This document shows, one piece after another, positions 8,621 through 17,186 of a DNA stretch of 64,000 nucleotides. The notes below the pieces were generated by a model. That model saw only the letters and a list, made by a program, of their open reading frames with translations. It was not told the origin of the DNA and did not search any database. Each line of letters begins with the position of its first letter. Position 1 is the first letter of the stretch. The DNA is taken from contig NZ_JAMLJM010000003.1 in the NCBI RefSeq assembly GCF_023635005.1, forward strand, positions 1 to 64,000, read 5' to 3'. Made by a program: the position numbers and the translations under genes. Source of the DNA: Flavobacterium luminosum. Lineage in GTDB: Bacteria; Bacteroidota; Bacteroidia; Flavobacteriales; Flavobacteriaceae.

Positions 8621-9352
8621 ATGAAAGCCATATTATTAAAAGAATTCCGTTCCTTTTTTGGTTCGCCCATAGGCTATTTGGTTATTGCTGTTTTTCTTTT
8701 ACTCAACGGATTGTTCCTTTGGGTTTTTGAAGGCGAATACAACATCTTAAATTCGGGGTTTGCCGATATGACACCTTTTTTCACCATTGCGCCTTGGATT
8801 TTGTTATTTCTGATTCCTGCTGTTACCATGCGTAGTTTTTCTGATGAAAAAAAACAAGGTACTATGGAATTACTACTAACAAAACCCTTAAGCCTACTCG
8901 AAATTGCTGGCGGTAAATTTCTCGGCTCATTTGTATTACTGATTATTGCCATTCTTCCAACCTTAGTTTACGTTAAAGTTATTTATGATCTAGGTTTGCC
9001 TGAAGGTAATCTTGATTTCGGAAGTACTTTAGGTTCTTACTTCGGTTTATTATTCCTAATGGGAGCCTATACAGCCATTGGAATTTACACTTCGTCACTT
9101 TCAGACAATCAAATTGTATCGTTTCTTTTAGCCGTGTTACTTAGTTTTATCCTATATTTTGGCTTTCAGGGGATTGCTAACTTTACCGCTTTAGGAAGTT
9201 TTGCCTCAGTAATTGCTGGTTTGGGAATGGATTACCATTACAAAAGCATGAGCCGTGGCGTATTGGATACCCGGGATATGATTTATTTTATCAGTATCGT
9301 AATCCTATTTCTTTCATTAACCGTTTACAAACTAAAATCCTATAAATCATAA
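8621..9352 (+). CDS. gldF: Gliding motility-associated ABC transporter permease GldF
   Basis: This 243-aa integral membrane protein has about six hydrophobic segments. It carries the ABC-2 permease features MKAILLKEFRSFFGSPIGY at the N-terminus and KKQGTMELLLTKPLS after the second segment. With GldA (ATPase, not in this window) and GldG it forms an ABC transporter known in Flavobacterium johnsoniae to be tied to gliding motility, with an unsettled substrate. The stop overlaps the gldG start by one base (TAATG), indicating translational coupling. Confidence 0.95.
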   Translation: MKAILLKEFRSFFGSPIGYLVIAVFLLLNGLFLWVFEGEYNILNSGFADMTPFFTIAPWILLFLIPAVTMRSFSDEKKQGTMELLLTKPLSLLEIAGGKFLGSFVLLIIAILPTLVYVKVIYDLGLPEGNLDFGSTLGSYFGLLFLMGAYTAIGIYTSSLSDNQIVSFLLAVLLSFILYFGFQGIANFTALGSFASVIAGLGMDYHYKSMSRGVLDTRDMIYFISIVILFLSLTVYKLKSYKS

Positions 9353-11016
9353 TGAATAAATTAAAGACTTTAGTTTTAACCGTTGTCATTTTACTGGTGA
9401 TCAATAGTGTTGGAAATTTTATTTTTTATCGTTTTGATTTAACTGCGGACCAACGTTATACCCTTTCCGAAACGTCTTTAGACATCATCAAAAAAGCTCA
9501 GGAACCGGTATACATCGATGTTTTTTTGGAAGGCAATTTCCCTAACGAATTCAAACGTTTACAGACCGAGACCAGACAACTTTTGGACGAATTCAAAGCC
9601 TACAACTCCAATATTGTTTATCAATTTGTAAATCCATTAGAAGATCCGGACCAGGCCGATGCTATCATGAATTCTTTTCTGGAAAGAGGATTAACCCCCA
9701 TTAAAATTACGGTAGATGAAAAAGGAAAACAATCGGAAGAAGTCGTTTTCCCATGGGCTATTATCACCTACAAAGACAAGAGCACGAAAATTCCTTTATT
9801 AAAAAACCGTTTAGGAGCGACCACAGAAGAGAAAGTAGTGAGCTCTGTACAGCACCTAGAATATGCTTTTGCCGATGGATTTCATAAAGTAACCACCGAA
9901 AAGCAGAAAAAAATTGCAGTGATCAAAGGAAAAAAAGAATTACCTGACGCTTTCAAAGCCGATTTCCTTCAAACTGTTCGGGACAGTTATTTTATTGCTC
10001 CTTTTCCTTTAGACTCTGTTTCTAAAGATCCTGTGCTGTTTTCAAAAGCATTAAAAACATTCGATCTAGCCATTATTGCTAAGCCAAAAGCAACTTTTAC
10101 CGATGCGGAAAAACAAGTTTTGGATCAATTCATCGTCAACGGAGGTAAGGCGATTTGGTTAATTGATGCGGTAGACATCGACTTGGAAAGTCTCAATCAA
10201 TCAGGCGAAGGGCTTGCCTTTCCTATAGATTTAGGTCTCAACGACATGTTTTTTAAGTACGGATTTCGTATCAACCCCGTATTAATCAAAGACCTACAAA
10301 GCGCTCCTATCGCCCTGGCAACCGGACGAAAAGGAAGCGAAACACAATACCAGCAATATCCGTGGAATTATTCTCCTTATATTTTCCCTCAGACCAAGCA
10401 TCCTATTGTAAACAATATTGACGGAATCAAATTCGAATTTACCAACCCTATTGACACCCTTAAAAACGGAATAAAAAAGACCATTCTTTTGCAATCTTCC
10501 ATGTATTCCAAGAAAGTCGGAACGCCTGTAGAAGTAGAATTAGCCATGGTTAATGAAAAACCGGATCCGCGAGATTATACCGCCGGACCACTACCGGTAG
10601 GCCTTTTGTTGGAAGGTAAATTCCATTCTGTTTTTGAAAATCGTGTCCTGGCTTTTAAAGATCCAGGCTTTAAAGCCGTTAACAAACCATCTAAAATGAT
10701 CGTTATTTCTGATGGCGACATCATGAAAAACCAGTTGGACAACGAGGGAGAGCCGCTGGAATTAGGTTTTGACAAATGGACCAATCAGGTATATTCCAAC
10801 AAAGAACTCCTAATGAACGCGGTAAATTATTTATTGGATGACAACGGACTTATCAACATCAGAAGTAAAGAAGTTGATTTACCGCTACTCGACAAAGAAA
10901 AAGTATATGAAAACTATACTTATACGCAAATCCTAACGGTTGGGCTTCCATTACTCATACTGTTCATTTTTGGAATAGCGCTGAATTATTTAAGAAGAAG
11001 AAAATTTGCCCGATAA
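9352..11016 (+). CDS. gldG: Gliding motility-associated ABC transporter auxiliary protein GldG
   Basis: This 554-aa protein has an N-terminal transmembrane anchor (about 6-25) followed by the YRFDLTADQRYTLS motif typical of GldG and related ABC-type uncharacterised transporter domains. It has a large extracytoplasmic region and a second hydrophobic helix near the C-terminus (about 526-546) ahead of a short basic tail. It is translationally coupled to gldF. The gene order gldF-gldG and the length agree with other flavobacteria, so the organism probably glides. Confidence 0.95.
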   Translation: MNKLKTLVLTVVILLVINSVGNFIFYRFDLTADQRYTLSETSLDIIKKAQEPVYIDVFLEGNFPNEFKRLQTETRQLLDEFKAYNSNIVYQFVNPLEDPDQADAIMNSFLERGLTPIKITVDEKGKQSEEVVFPWAIITYKDKSTKIPLLKNRLGATTEEKVVSSVQHLEYAFADGFHKVTTEKQKKIAVIKGKKELPDAFKADFLQTVRDSYFIAPFPLDSVSKDPVLFSKALKTFDLAIIAKPKATFTDAEKQVLDQFIVNGGKAIWLIDAVDIDLESLNQSGEGLAFPIDLGLNDMFFKYGFRINPVLIKDLQSAPIALATGRKGSETQYQQYPWNYSPYIFPQTKHPIVNNIDGIKFEFTNPIDTLKNGIKKTILLQSSMYSKKVGTPVEVELAMVNEKPDPRDYTAGPLPVGLLLEGKFHSVFENRVLAFKDPGFKAVNKPSKMIVISDGDIMKNQLDNEGEPLELGFDKWTNQVYSNKELLMNAVNYLLDDNGLINIRSKEVDLPLLDKEKVYENYTYTQILTVGLPLLILFIFGIALNYLRRRKFAR

Positions 11017-11074
11017 TTGTTGAAAACCTCAATTCTTGTTAATAAAATTGTTTTCAATAGTTATTCCTTTGCGA

Positions 11075-11082
11075 TATATTTG
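11075..11082 (+). promoter_or_regulatory. dnaN promoter -7 element (TATATTTG)
   Basis: TATATTTG fits TAnnTTTG and lies about 54 bp before the dnaN start. A TTG at 11048-11050 is a possible but distant -33 element. Confidence 0.55.
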
Positions 11083-11135
11083 TAAATTATAAAAAGTCTT
11101 TTATACAAAGACAAGAACGTAGAAAAATCAAGATG

Positions 11136-12254
11136 ATGAAATTTATAGTATCAAGTTCTTATTTATTAAAACAACTACAAGTTTTAGGTAGCGTAATTAA
11201 CAGTAGTAATACCTTACCTATTTTAGATAACTTTTTGTTTGAATTAAAACAAAACCAATTGGTAGTTTCGGCTTCTGACTTAGAAACGACCATGTCTGCC
11301 ACGCTTTCTATAGACTCTACCAGTGAAGGAAGTGTAGCGGTTCCGGCAAAATTATTATTGGAAATTTTAAAAACATTCCCGGAACAACCTTTAACTTTTA
11401 CAGTAGAAGAAAACAATACTATAGAAATAAGTTCGCAATCTGGTAAATACGCTTTAGCGTATGCACCGGGAGAAGAATTCCCAAAATCGGTAAATCTGGA
11501 AGAACCATCAAAAACATTGGTTCCGGCAGAAGTGCTATCAACAGCCATCAGCAAAACCATTTTTGCCGCTGGTAATGATGATTTGCGTCCGGTAATGAGT
11601 GGTGTCTTTTTTCAGTTTTCTACCGAAGGTTTAATTTTTGTGGCAACAGACGCACACAAACTGGTGAAATATGCCCGTACAGACGTGAAAGCTTCTCAGG
11701 TAGCAGAATTTATCATGCCAAGAAAACCGTTAAATATTCTAAAAGGTATTTTAGCGACTTCTGATGCCGAAGTTACTATTGAATACAACGATGCTAATGC
11801 GACTTTCTCTTTTGACAATTATGTGTTGACCTGTCGTTTGATCGATGGCAAATACCCTAACTATGAGGCTGTAATTCCTAAAGAAAATCCAAATAAACTA
11901 ATGATCGACCGTACCCAATTTTTAAGTTCGGTACGTCGTGTGGCCATTTTCTCGAACAAAACAACGCACCAAATCCGTTTGAAAATTGCTGGAGCGGAAT
12001 TAAACATTTCTGCGGAAGATATTGATTACTCCAACAAAGCCGAAGAGCGTTTAACCTGTGATTATCAGGGAGACGATATGCAAATTGGATTTAACTCTCG
12101 TTTCCTGACAGAAATGTTAACCAATTTACAAAGCGACATGATCATGCTGGAAATGTCTATGCCTAACAGAGCTGGTATTTTAACACCAGTAGATGGTTTA
12201 GACGAAGGTGAAACCGTGACCATGTTAGTAATGCCTGTAATGTTGAATAACTAA
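11136..12254 (+). CDS. dnaN: DNA polymerase III beta subunit (sliding clamp)
   Basis: This 372-aa clamp protein dimerises around DNA and tethers polymerase III. Three topologically similar domains of about 120 aa can be traced. Characteristic segments include SSSYLLKQLQ, LPILDNFLFEL, DLRPVMSGVFFQF, ATDAHKLVKY, IDGKYPNYEAVIP and the C-terminal VTMLVMPVML. Two ATGs are adjacent (11133 and 11136). I chose the second because MKFIVSSS is the common N-terminus. dnaN here is not beside dnaA, as is usual in Bacteroidota. Confidence 0.97.
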   Translation: MKFIVSSSYLLKQLQVLGSVINSSNTLPILDNFLFELKQNQLVVSASDLETTMSATLSIDSTSEGSVAVPAKLLLEILKTFPEQPLTFTVEENNTIEISSQSGKYALAYAPGEEFPKSVNLEEPSKTLVPAEVLSTAISKTIFAAGNDDLRPVMSGVFFQFSTEGLIFVATDAHKLVKYARTDVKASQVAEFIMPRKPLNILKGILATSDAEVTIEYNDANATFSFDNYVLTCRLIDGKYPNYEAVIPKENPNKLMIDRTQFLSSVRRVAIFSNKTTHQIRLKIAGAELNISAEDIDYSNKAEERLTCDYQGDDMQIGFNSRFLTEMLTNLQSDMIMLEMSMPNRAGILTPVDGLDEGETVTMLVMPVMLNN

Positions 12255-12280
12255 TACCAACTAACCAATTATATTTCCTG

Positions 12281-12312
12281 AAACCATCAGTTTTTAGCTG
12301 ATGGTTTTTTTT
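12281..12312. terminator. dnaN terminator, possibly bidirectional
   Basis: The 10-bp stem AAACCATCAG/CTGATGGTTT is followed by T8 on the plus strand. It lies between the convergent dnaN gene and the leftward envelope operon, for which it may also serve. Confidence 0.85.
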
Positions 12313-12353
12313 AAATCAGTTACGTAAATAAATCCAAAAGATCACTACTCCTT

Positions 12354-13160
12354 TTAATTGGACATAAAATCAGAATAGGTACTTTTTATAATAATTTCTG
12401 AATTTACATAGGGGTTTTGCGCATTTGAAATCATGATTTTCGTTGGATTACCTTCCCCATCATATTCGTATTGATATAAGGTTGGTGCTTCGTTATCTTT
12501 TTGTTCTGAGATTACATTTCGTTTTTCGTCGTACTGATATATGACTTTACTTTTTAAATCGAAAGTTTGGTAATTTCCTTCCCTTAACAAACCCTCTTTA
12601 TAAATTTCGACGGACAAATTATCTTTCTTTTTCCCTTGATTGTAATAAGAGGTTTTGGTATAACTATCATCAGAAGTGTAATTAGTATATTCCGTAATTT
12701 CTGCAAAACCTGTTTCCTTTTCTTTACAAACCGATTTTATTAATCGATTTTGCTTGTCATACGAATATTTCGTTTCCGAAAACAATCTGCCTTGCACAAA
12801 ATCTTGTGATTTGGTTAATCGTAATTCTTTATCATAGAAAAACAACGTTTTGTCTTGGGTTTCACTTAATTTATAATCCGTGATTTTAGAAACTAGACAA
12901 TTATCAATATTAAATTTACATTTGGTAATTTCTTTTGCATCGCCCAAATCCACTATTACAGAATCTAAATATTGATTGTAAAAGGTATAAATTTCCGTTT
13001 TTGTCCATTCTTTTGCCTTGGTTTCTGGATTGAAATAAAAAATTTCTTTTTGAAGCGTTGCCGTTTTGGGCGACCAATTAAAATGTGAGGCTAGAAATTG
13101 CTCTTGCGCTTGCAAACCCAATCCGAGTAAAGCAATAATTGAAACCATTAAACTTTTCAT
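12354..13160 (-). CDS. Exported YD-repeat protein, short paralogue (operon gene 7)
   Basis: This 268-aa protein starts at MKSLMVSI, which gives a clean signal peptide (cleavage near LQAQ). The start lies 4 bp after the upstream stop, whereas longer starts would run deep into the upstream gene. It shares with the next three genes the N-terminal xxSHFNWS-type motif and tyrosine-rich YD repeats (YSYDKQNRLIK, YQYDEKRNVISE, YEYDGEGNPTK). It lacks their C-terminal domain. YD repeats also occur in RHS/teneurin proteins, but there is no RHS core or toxin tip. Function is unknown and the likely location is the envelope. Confidence 0.8.
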   Translation of the reverse strand: MKSLMVSIIALLGLGLQAQEQFLASHFNWSPKTATLQKEIFYFNPETKAKEWTKTEIYTFYNQYLDSVIVDLGDAKEITKCKFNIDNCLVSKITDYKLSETQDKTLFFYDKELRLTKSQDFVQGRLFSETKYSYDKQNRLIKSVCKEKETGFAEITEYTNYTSDDSYTKTSYYNQGKKKDNLSVEIYKEGLLREGNYQTFDLKSKVIYQYDEKRNVISEQKDNEAPTLYQYEYDGEGNPTKIMISNAQNPYVNSEIIIKSTYSDFMSN

Positions 13161-13164
13161 TTTT

Positions 13165-14487
13165 CTATTTTTTAAATAATGGATATAATCTTCCCGCTTC
13201 TGCAGCATCAACATTCTGGATTTGATAAATGGCTCCATCAACTGATTTTACCACCAAATGCTTCGGGTTTTCATCATCTTCAATGGAGTAATTGCTACTT
13301 TGTAAATACTTTCCGTCTTGATAAAATGAAATTTTATACTTATTATCTTTAACCCAAAATATTTTTGTTGGTGATTCCAATTTTATAGCATCATGCCATT
13401 CATGTTTTGCAAAATCATCTAAATAAAAATCTTTTACAAAATGTACCGATTGATCTACTTCATTAAAAATTACCAAACTGGAATGCTCTGGTGTATCAAC
13501 TAATTGCACTACTTTTTCAAAATTATTATCATAAGAATCTTGAATTTCAATTCTATCATCTTCGCCTTTTAAAACTGTTAAATAATTTGTTCTTGAATAA
13601 GCAACTTTTTGATACTGTTGCAATAACGAATCTTTCGCTCTAAATAACTTATCGTTCTTTTTAATGAAATTTAAATCTAATTCCGTGCTCCCAGAAGTTG
13701 TTCCATCTGCGTAGGTGATTTTCGCAAATGCAAACGAATTATCATCGGGCAATGCTGGAATCACTTTTGCGATTTTTATCCGATTGTTCTTTGCATCAAA
13801 TTCGTAATTAAAATCTATTCGGGAGCTATCGTCATACACTTGAGAGACCACATTTCTAAAATGGTCATAAGAATATTTCGTAGTCGAATTAAAATCCACT
13901 GAAACCATGTTTTTTTCGATGAGCAACCCATCTTTATAAATTTCTTTGGTAAAATCACTTCCTGAACCATCGTTGTTTTTCTTGATTTTGGTATAACTGT
14001 TTTTATCAATATAGTCTTTGTAAAAAATGGTTTCCGAAGGTTCATCATCTGCATTTAATTCCACTTCTTTAATCAGATTTCCTTTTTTATCGTATTCGTA
14101 AGTAGTAGACGACATGTGTTCTACATTTACTTTCTTCAACTTTCCTTTTTCGTACTGAAATAAAAATCTGATTGGATGACCAAAATCACCTATAATGGGT
14201 TTATAATTGATTTCTTTCAGTGTTGAGTCGGAATTATAGACATATGAATATTCCCCTGAAATTTTTTCTTCTTGATAAATATTCTCTAAAATTTGCCTTT
14301 GAACATAGGTGTTTTTAATCTCTGTGATGTAGTAGTTCTCTTTAACAAATTTGCTTTGATTTTTATCAAACTTATAGAGCGATTCTTCCACTTTTACCAC
14401 ATCATCAGAATAACCAAAATCGGAAGTTCTAAATTGTTGTTGGGCAAAACTCCACACCGAAAAAAAGAGTAGAATTATATTTTTCAT
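13165..14487 (-). CDS. Exported YD-repeat protein, paralogue (operon gene 6)
   Basis: This 440-aa protein has a signal peptide (about 1-15, WSFAQ) followed by TSDFGYSDDVVKVEE, a motif shared with the two upstream paralogues. YD-type repeats occupy about 70-240 (YEYDKKGNLIKE, YSYDHFRNVVSQ, YEFDAKNNRIK). Next is the shared linker FAFAKITYADGTTSGST. A C-terminal domain of about 170 aa ends in HEWHDAIKLESPTKIFW and a YPL-like terminus, as in the neighbours. The ATG overlaps the preceding stop by one base. No catalytic motif is visible; a structural, binding or signalling role is only a guess. Confidence 0.82.
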   Translation of the reverse strand: MKNIILLFFSVWSFAQQQFRTSDFGYSDDVVKVEESLYKFDKNQSKFVKENYYITEIKNTYVQRQILENIYQEEKISGEYSYVYNSDSTLKEINYKPIIGDFGHPIRFLFQYEKGKLKKVNVEHMSSTTYEYDKKGNLIKEVELNADDEPSETIFYKDYIDKNSYTKIKKNNDGSGSDFTKEIYKDGLLIEKNMVSVDFNSTTKYSYDHFRNVVSQVYDDSSRIDFNYEFDAKNNRIKIAKVIPALPDDNSFAFAKITYADGTTSGSTELDLNFIKKNDKLFRAKDSLLQQYQKVAYSRTNYLTVLKGEDDRIEIQDSYDNNFEKVVQLVDTPEHSSLVIFNEVDQSVHFVKDFYLDDFAKHEWHDAIKLESPTKIFWVKDNKYKISFYQDGKYLQSSNYSIEDDENPKHLVVKSVDGAIYQIQNVDAAEAGRLYPLFKK

Positions 14488-15794
14488 TATTTCGATATTA
14501 ATTCTAATGGATAAATTACTAAAGCTTGCATTTGATCTAAATGTGGAACAAAATATTTTTCTTTGCCATTTTCTGCTATCACTAAGGTATTTCCATCGAT
14601 ACCTTTGTGAAGTTTGTATGGAGACGATTCTACAACATTTCCTTTTTCAAGAATAAAGAAATTCCAATCGGTATTTACTACAATGTATTTCCCTGTTGGT
14701 GAATTATAGGTAACCGTTTCATACCATTCATTTGATTTGTAAGCATCGGTAAATAATCCAAACAAGACCACTGTTTCATTGGTTTTGGCATCGTAAAAAA
14801 ACATATCTTTTTGTTCAAAAATCAAACTTTCCTTCGGATTGATGGGAACAATTTCACCCTTACTATTTTTTACTTCATAATGCGTTGGGCTAGTTTTCAT
14901 TACCTTATATTTCTCTTTTGGATTTTTATTCATTGCCATTAAAAGAATAGGTTGCTGTATTCCTTTAGTAAAATAAGGCGCAAAAGTTGTACTCCCTGAA
15001 GTAGTTCCGTCTTTAAACGTTACTTTTGAAAATTTCGAATATAAATCGGCTGCATCATTGCTTCGCTCTTTGATTATATTTCCTTTTTCATCATAAGCAT
15101 ATACCGTTTCATACAGATAATTAGCATTACTTGTGGATTTTAGCAGATTTCCATAAACATCATATTCTAATTTATAAATCGTTTCTTTATTGTCTTTAGC
15201 GCTAATATGTTTGTAAGCAATTTTATTCCCATTTTTGTATTCACCTTCTTCTGAAAACAACAATTCATTTTTTTGAGATTGATAATACTTTAAATGATAT
15301 TTATAACTCTTCGGATGAGTATAATTGAAAAATGTTCTTTCCTCATCTATGGTATTACCGGTCTTCTTAACCCATTTTATTAAATTTCCTTTTGTATCAT
15401 AAGTAAACTCCTCTGATATGGAAGCTTCAGTATTTCTATCCATAAAAATTTTGACTAGCTTTCCGTTTTTATCATAGAAAAATTGTTTTGGATATCTTCC
15501 TTCGGCTTCAATTTTCAATAATTGCCCTTTTGGATCGTAAGTGAATTTTTCAACTTTATTCATAACGCCACCAAAAATCCCTGTTTCTTGATGGGTTCTC
15601 TGAACCAATTTACCTTCTTTAAATTCTAAAATTTCAGTTTTTGAAACTTCAAAGTTTTTAATTGCAGAATTGTATTTATATTCTACCGATTCATATTTCA
15701 CAACATCTTTCGAAAGATGAAAATCGGAAGTTAGATGCTTCTCTTGAGCCAATCCAAAGGCAAAAATCAGACTAAAAAAAACTCCTAATCGCAT
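14487..15794 (-). CDS. Exported YD-repeat protein, paralogue (operon gene 5)
   Basis: This 435-aa protein has a signal peptide (about 1-16), then LTSDFHLSKDVVKYES, YD repeats (FTYDPKGQLLKIE, FFYDKNGKLVKIF, FTYDTKGNLIKW, LEYDVYGNLLKS, YAYDEKGNIIKE), the linker FSKVTFKDGTTSGST, and a C-terminal domain including NEWYETVTYNSPTGKYIV and a YPLE terminus. It is clearly paralogous to the genes on both sides, consistent with local duplication. Spacing of 2 bp to the upstream gene implies a single transcript. Confidence 0.82.
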   Translation of the reverse strand: MRLGVFFSLIFAFGLAQEKHLTSDFHLSKDVVKYESVEYKYNSAIKNFEVSKTEILEFKEGKLVQRTHQETGIFGGVMNKVEKFTYDPKGQLLKIEAEGRYPKQFFYDKNGKLVKIFMDRNTEASISEEFTYDTKGNLIKWVKKTGNTIDEERTFFNYTHPKSYKYHLKYYQSQKNELLFSEEGEYKNGNKIAYKHISAKDNKETIYKLEYDVYGNLLKSTSNANYLYETVYAYDEKGNIIKERSNDAADLYSKFSKVTFKDGTTSGSTTFAPYFTKGIQQPILLMAMNKNPKEKYKVMKTSPTHYEVKNSKGEIVPINPKESLIFEQKDMFFYDAKTNETVVLFGLFTDAYKSNEWYETVTYNSPTGKYIVVNTDWNFFILEKGNVVESSPYKLHKGIDGNTLVIAENGKEKYFVPHLDQMQALVIYPLELISK

Positions 15795-15796
15795 AA

Positions 15797-17155
15797 CTAA
15801 TTATTTAAAAATTCTAATGGATAAAAGGTTTCAAAACCTTTCGAATTCAAATCGCGAATGATGTATTTGTCAATTCCCGCTTCTTGTACGATAAAATCAT
15901 CTTCTTTTTGTGTTTTTACTAATTTGTACAAGGACATATCGGCTAAAACGCCATTTTGAATCACATAAAACTCAGGTGCTTCAGAAAAAATCCAGTATAA
16001 ACCGGTTGGAGATGGCAACTCTATCATAGTATACCATTCCCCTACTTTTACCTCATCATTGTAGAAGTTTTTCAACAATACCGACTTTTTGAACAAGATA
16101 TCATACACCAAAATATCATTTTTGCTTTTTACCGCTTCCACATCATTCGTAATTTCCTCACCGTTAGCATCTTTAATGGTAAACGTGTTTCCTTCATTTT
16201 TTTTGATTTTGTAGGTTGAAGTCGTTAAAGCTTTTAAGTCGTCAAGTGCATTATTCAATTCTTCTCCTGAAACTTCATTAAACGTAAAGCTCACTTCATA
16301 GGAAGCCGATTTAGGTTCATATTTTTTAACGTAATTAACATCAAAATCTAAGCTGCCTTCTGTTTTCCCATTAGCGTAAGTTACTTTGGCGAAAGTGAAA
16401 TAATTGGTATCGGGCATCCCATCAAAACCTTGTTGAATGACTCTTGATTTAAGCACATTTCCTTTAGTATCATAACTATAATTATTTGTCCAACTTTTCC
16501 CATCAGAGGTTTGAGTAACTTCATTACCCAATTTATCATAAGTATAAGAGGTTTCGCCCTGATAATATTTGCTGATTAATTTTTCTCTGATCATAAAACC
16601 ATTTTTAAACCATTGTTCATGAGTTCCTTGTTCGGTTTCGTTATAACAATTATTTGCTTTTTTATAATACGTACCGGGAGCAGTGTAATTACTATAAATA
16701 ATTCTTCTTACCAAAGCACCATCTTCATGAACCATTTCTTTGTTTAAATTCCCTTTTGCATCGTATTCGTAGGTACTTTTTGAATTGGAATCGCCGTCTT
16801 TGAGTCGTTCTACAATTTTTCCGTTTTTATAAATAAACTTTTCTGTTGATAACGAATTTGAACTCAATGTCTCAATACTTTCCAATTGACCGTTTTTATA
16901 GTTGAATGTATTTACACTTTGTGCATAAATGAAGTAATTCATTACGTTTTCAATTTTCGCAACCAACCCTTTGTTCAAATAGATTGTTTTTTTACTACTC
17001 ATTTGATATTTGTTCTGACCTGCATCAAAATAAAATTCTTGTGTTTCATATTTCGTGACATCTGAACTCAACTGAAAATCAGACGCCTTATATTTTGCTA
17101 TTTGCGCATTAGTAAAACTGGCTGCTAACAATGCTATAATCAAAAAATTTTTCAT
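15797..17155 (-). CDS. Exported YD-repeat protein, longest paralogue (operon gene 4)
   Basis: This 452-aa protein has a signal peptide (about 1-17, FTNAQ), then KASDFQLSSDVTKYET, YD repeats (YEYDAKGNLNKE, YTYDKLGNEVTQ, YSYDTKGNVLKS), the linker FAKVTYANGKTEGS and a C-terminal domain with GEWYTMIELPSPTGLYW and a YPLEF end. It shares this layout with the two genes downstream. The 31-bp gap to the upstream MORN/zinc-finger gene is the longest in the operon but shows no terminator. Function is unknown. Confidence 0.82.
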   Translation of the reverse strand: MKNFLIIALLAASFTNAQIAKYKASDFQLSSDVTKYETQEFYFDAGQNKYQMSSKKTIYLNKGLVAKIENVMNYFIYAQSVNTFNYKNGQLESIETLSSNSLSTEKFIYKNGKIVERLKDGDSNSKSTYEYDAKGNLNKEMVHEDGALVRRIIYSNYTAPGTYYKKANNCYNETEQGTHEQWFKNGFMIREKLISKYYQGETSYTYDKLGNEVTQTSDGKSWTNNYSYDTKGNVLKSRVIQQGFDGMPDTNYFTFAKVTYANGKTEGSLDFDVNYVKKYEPKSASYEVSFTFNEVSGEELNNALDDLKALTTSTYKIKKNEGNTFTIKDANGEEITNDVEAVKSKNDILVYDILFKKSVLLKNFYNDEVKVGEWYTMIELPSPTGLYWIFSEAPEFYVIQNGVLADMSLYKLVKTQKEDDFIVQEAGIDKYIIRDLNSKGFETFYPLEFLNN

Positions 17156-17186
17156 ATTTATTTTCTTTAGAATTAATTAAACCGTA

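Noticed and set aside
12354-17155. RHS/polymorphic toxin system
   Set aside because: YD repeats are present, but there is no RHS core motif, no C-terminal toxin domain and no immunity gene. The proteins end in a shared domain instead.
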